64,000 bases of DNA from Anthopleura xanthogrammica (Eukaryota > Cnidaria > Anthozoa > Actiniaria > Actiniidae): positions 4,421,868 to 4,485,867 of the forward strand of contig OZ025219.1 in assembly GCA_964019055.1 (NCBI GenBank), in the 5' to 3' direction. This document shows positions 61,875 through 64,000 of this stretch, piece by piece. Numbering within the stretch: position 1 is the first letter of the stretch; every line of letters starts with the position of its first letter. The position numbers and the translations under genes were made by a program. The notes under the pieces are model-generated. The model was not told where the DNA came from, did no database searches, and saw only the letters and a program-made list of their open reading frames with translations.

Positions 61875-63848
61875 AAGCTTTTTAGCCCAAAAAACTGAAA
61901 AATAGCAATTTTGGCTCTCAAAACCAGGTTTTTCGCTGACGGCGTGACCTGTTTGCTGAAACCCCCACTTTTTGCTCATGAAAATACCTCTTGAGATAAA
62001 AACACGACTTTTTGGCGGAAAAAAATGGGGTTTTGGCTGAGTAAAGGTGCTTTTTGGTCAAAAAAACTGTTTTTTGCTGACAAAATTGGAAATTTGCTGA
62101 GAATTTTCTTTTGCTCAAAACACCACGTTTTCACTGCTAAACGCAAGTTTTGGACGACAAAAGCACATTTTAGGTGTCCAAAACACTGTTTTGCTGGGAA
62201 AAAAAGCTTTTTAGCCCAAAAAACTGAAAAATGGCCATTTTGGCTCTCAAAACCAGGTTTTTCGCTGACGGCGTGACCTGTTTGCTGAAACCCCCACTTT
62301 TTGCTCATGAAAATACCTCTTGAGATAAAAACACGACTTTTTGGCGAAAAAAAATGGGGTTTTGGCTGAGTAAAGGTGCTTTTTGGTCAAAAAAACTGTT
62401 TTTTGCTGACAAAATTGGAAATTTGCTGAGAATTTTCTTTTGCTCAAAACACCACGTTTTCACTGCTAAACGCAAGTTTTGGACGACAAAAGCACATTTT
62501 AGGTGTCCAAAACACTGTTTTGCTGGAAAAAAAAGCTTTTTAGCCCAAAAAACTGAAAAATGGCCATTTTGGCTCTCAAAACCAGGTTTTTCGCTGACGG
62601 CGTGACCTGTTTGCTGAAACCCCCACTTTTTGCTCATGAAAATACCTCTTGAGATAAAAACACGACTTTTTGGCGGAAAAAAATGGGGTTTTGGCTGAGT
62701 AAAGGTGCTTTTTGGTCAAAAAAACTGTTTTTTGCTGACAAAATTGGAAATTTGCTGAGAATTTTCTTTTGCTCAAAACACCACGTTTTCACTGCTAAAC
62801 GCAAGTTTTGGACGACAAAAGCACATTTTAGGTGTCCAAAACACTGTTTTGCTGGAAAAAAAAGCTTTTTAGCCCAAAAAACTGAAAAATGGCCATTTTG
62901 GCTCTCAAAACCAGGTTTTTCGCTGACGGCGTGACCTGTTTGCTGAAACCCCCACTTTTTGCTCATGAAAATACCTCTTGAGATAAAAACACGACTTTTT
63001 GGCGAAAAAAAATGGGGTTTTGGCTGAGTAAAGGTGCTTTTTGGTCAAAAAAACTGTTTTTTGCTGACAGAATTGGAAATTTGCTGAGAATTTTCTTTTG
63101 CTCAAAACACCACGTTTTCACTGCTAAACGCAAGTTTTGGACGACAAAAGCACATTTTAGGTGTCCAAAACACTGTTTTGCTGGAAAAAAAAGCTTTTTA
63201 GCCCAAAAAACTGAAAAATGGCCATTTTGGCTCTCAAAACCAGGTTTTTCGCTGACGGCGTGACCTGTTTGCTGAAACGCCCACTTTTTGCTCATGAAAA
63301 TACCTCTTGAGATAAAAACACGACTTTTTGGCGAAAAAAAATGGGGTTTTGGCTGAGTAAAGGTGCTTTTTGGTCAAAAAAACTGTTTTTTGCTGACAAA
63401 ATTGGAAATTTGCTGAGAATTTTCTTTTGCTCAAAACACCACGTTTTCACTGCTAAACGCAAGTTTTGGACGACAAAAGCACATTTTAGGTGTCCAAAAC
63501 ACTGTTTTGCTGGAAAAAAAAGCTTTTTAGCCCAAAAAACTGAAAAATGGCCATTTTGGCTCTCAAAACCAGGTTTTTCGCTGACGGCGTGACCTGTTTG
63601 CTGAAACCCCCACTTTTTGCTCATGAAAATACCTCTTGAGATAAAAACACGACTTTTTGGCGAAAAAAAATGGGGTTTTGGCTGAGTAAAGGTGCTTTTT
63701 GGTCAAAAAAACTGTTTTTTGCTGACAAAATTGGAAATTTGCTGAGAATTTTCTTTTGCTCAAAACACCACGTTTTCACTGCTAAACGCAAGTTTTGGAC
63801 GACAAAAGCACATTTTAGGTGTCCAAAACACTGTTTTGCTGGAAAAAA
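61875..63848 (+). repeat. Second hexameric block, copy 2 (M189-M194)
   Basis: M189 repeats A30 and G144 and adds a further change (TAGCAATTTT) and G324. M191 also has G144, M192 has GACAGAATT and M193 has G89. The C156 tag of M187 is not seen in M193, so the similarity rests mainly on M183/M189. Confidence 0.65.
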
Positions 63849-64000
63849 AAGCTTTTTAGCCCAAAAAACTGAAAAATGGCCATTTTGGCTCTCAAAACCA
63901 GGTTTTTCGCTGACGGCGTGACCTGTTTGCTGAAACGCCCACTTTTTGCTCATGAAAATACCTCTTGAGATAAAAACACGACTTTTTGGCGAAAAAAAAT
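63849..64000 (+). repeat. Partial monomer M195 at window edge
   Basis: The first 152 bp of a B monomer with G89, cut by the window end inside the sequence GGCGAAAAAAAAT. The array evidently continues to the right. Confidence 0.95.

Larger units (their letters stand above)
1..64000 (+). repeat. 329-bp satellite DNA tandem array, 194 full copies
   Basis: The window is a continuous head-to-tail array whose monomer begins AAGCTTTTTAGCCC. Counting that landmark gives 194 complete monomers plus a partial one. Start-to-start spacing is 329 bp for most copies, with exceptions of 322, 328, 330 and 331 bp; the indels sum to +22 bp, matching the observed start of the last copy at 63849. Every copy has the same orientation, and no unique sequence, inverted copy or inserted element interrupts it. 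GC is about 38% (125 of 329 in the B consensus). Both edges lie inside the array, so its true size exceeds 64 kb. Long homogeneous satellites of this kind are typical of eukaryotic heterochromatin, often centromeric or pericentromeric; that location is inference. I do not recognise the family or species. Confidence 0.98.
9298..64000 (+). repeat. Satellite subfamily B (M29-M195)
   Basis: All monomers right of 9298 have T80, A186, C207, G214 and C284, apart from C186 in M53, M55 and M88. Subfamily B differs from A at about 1.5% of positions. Within B, regional variants mark local expansions: G89 (GAAACGCCCAC) in 31 copies scattered from M53 to M195, C172 (GTAAACGTGC) in 14 copies confined to M92-M155, and T64/C67 in six copies confined to M106-M122. 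No B copy reverts to the full A haplotype. Confidence 0.95.

Noticed and set aside
1..64000. CRISPR array
   Set aside because: The repeat unit is 329 bp with no variable spacers between conserved short repeats; all of the unit is repeated.
1..64000. Transposon terminal repeats or target-site duplications at monomer boundaries
   Set aside because: Monomer boundaries are arbitrary in a tandem array; no terminal inverted repeats, transposase or reverse transcriptase sequence is present.
1..64000. Purely artefactual array (assembly or synthetic repeat)
   Set aside because: Linked point variants recurring in register (dimer, trimer, tetramer, hexamer blocks) are what real satellite evolution produces. 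Copy number in identical runs may still be wrong.
1..64000. tRNA, rRNA or Pol III-type small RNA derivation of the monomer
   Set aside because: No cloverleaf-compatible segment and no B-box GGTTCGANTCC; long T-runs throughout would terminate Pol III immediately.

Overview
The whole 64-kb window is one uninterrupted head-to-tail satellite DNA array. Monomers average 329 bp: 194 complete copies, then a 152-bp partial copy at the right edge. All copies are in the same orientation. I see no protein-coding gene, RNA gene, transposon, CRISPR array, plasmid/phage module or unique spacer. An array of this length and uniformity, about 38% GC with regular A/T tracts, indicates a nuclear eukaryotic genome, most plausibly a (peri)centromeric, subtelomeric or other heterochromatic block. 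I cannot name the species from sequence alone. Copies are numbered M1 to M195, counting from the AAGCTT at base 1, and 'pos' means position inside the 329-bp monomer.

Layout. (1) 1 to about 9172, subfamily A (M1-M28): five diagnostic bases differ from the rest. It holds a 9- then 10-monomer duplicated block (330-6580) and a run rich in 330-bp monomers (6910-9217). (2) 9173-9297, a single sharp A-to-B switch with a 1-bp insertion. (3) 9298-64000, subfamily B. It opens with an extremely uniform stretch (9548-16778) that has one 322-bp deleted monomer. Local higher-order repeats (HORs) follow: a dimer (16779-18094), a tetramer (18424-21068), a trimer (36868-38841), a hexamer (52332-58255) and another hexamer (59901-63848). 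Between these lie mixed monomers carrying regional point variants, chiefly G89, C172 and the T64/C67 pair.

Internal architecture. Each monomer is itself built from 16 degenerate modules of the form T(4-6)-G/C-rich core (often GCTGA)-A(3-8), mean spacing 20.56 bp (329/16). T- and A-tracts therefore alternate roughly every 10 bp, close to the DNA helical repeat. Established A-tract behaviour predicts intrinsic curvature and strong rotational nucleosome positioning, and 329 bp is close to two 165-bp nucleosome repeats. This nested organisation (20.5-bp module, 329-bp monomer, 2- to 10-mer HOR, subfamily) is the most notable 'system' here. It is structural, not gene-encoded.

Many open frames (60-110 codons, up to 330 codons) occur on both strands. 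They arise from the stop-poor T-tract/A-tract composition plus repetition, shift frame every monomer because 329 is not a multiple of 3, and are not annotated as genes.
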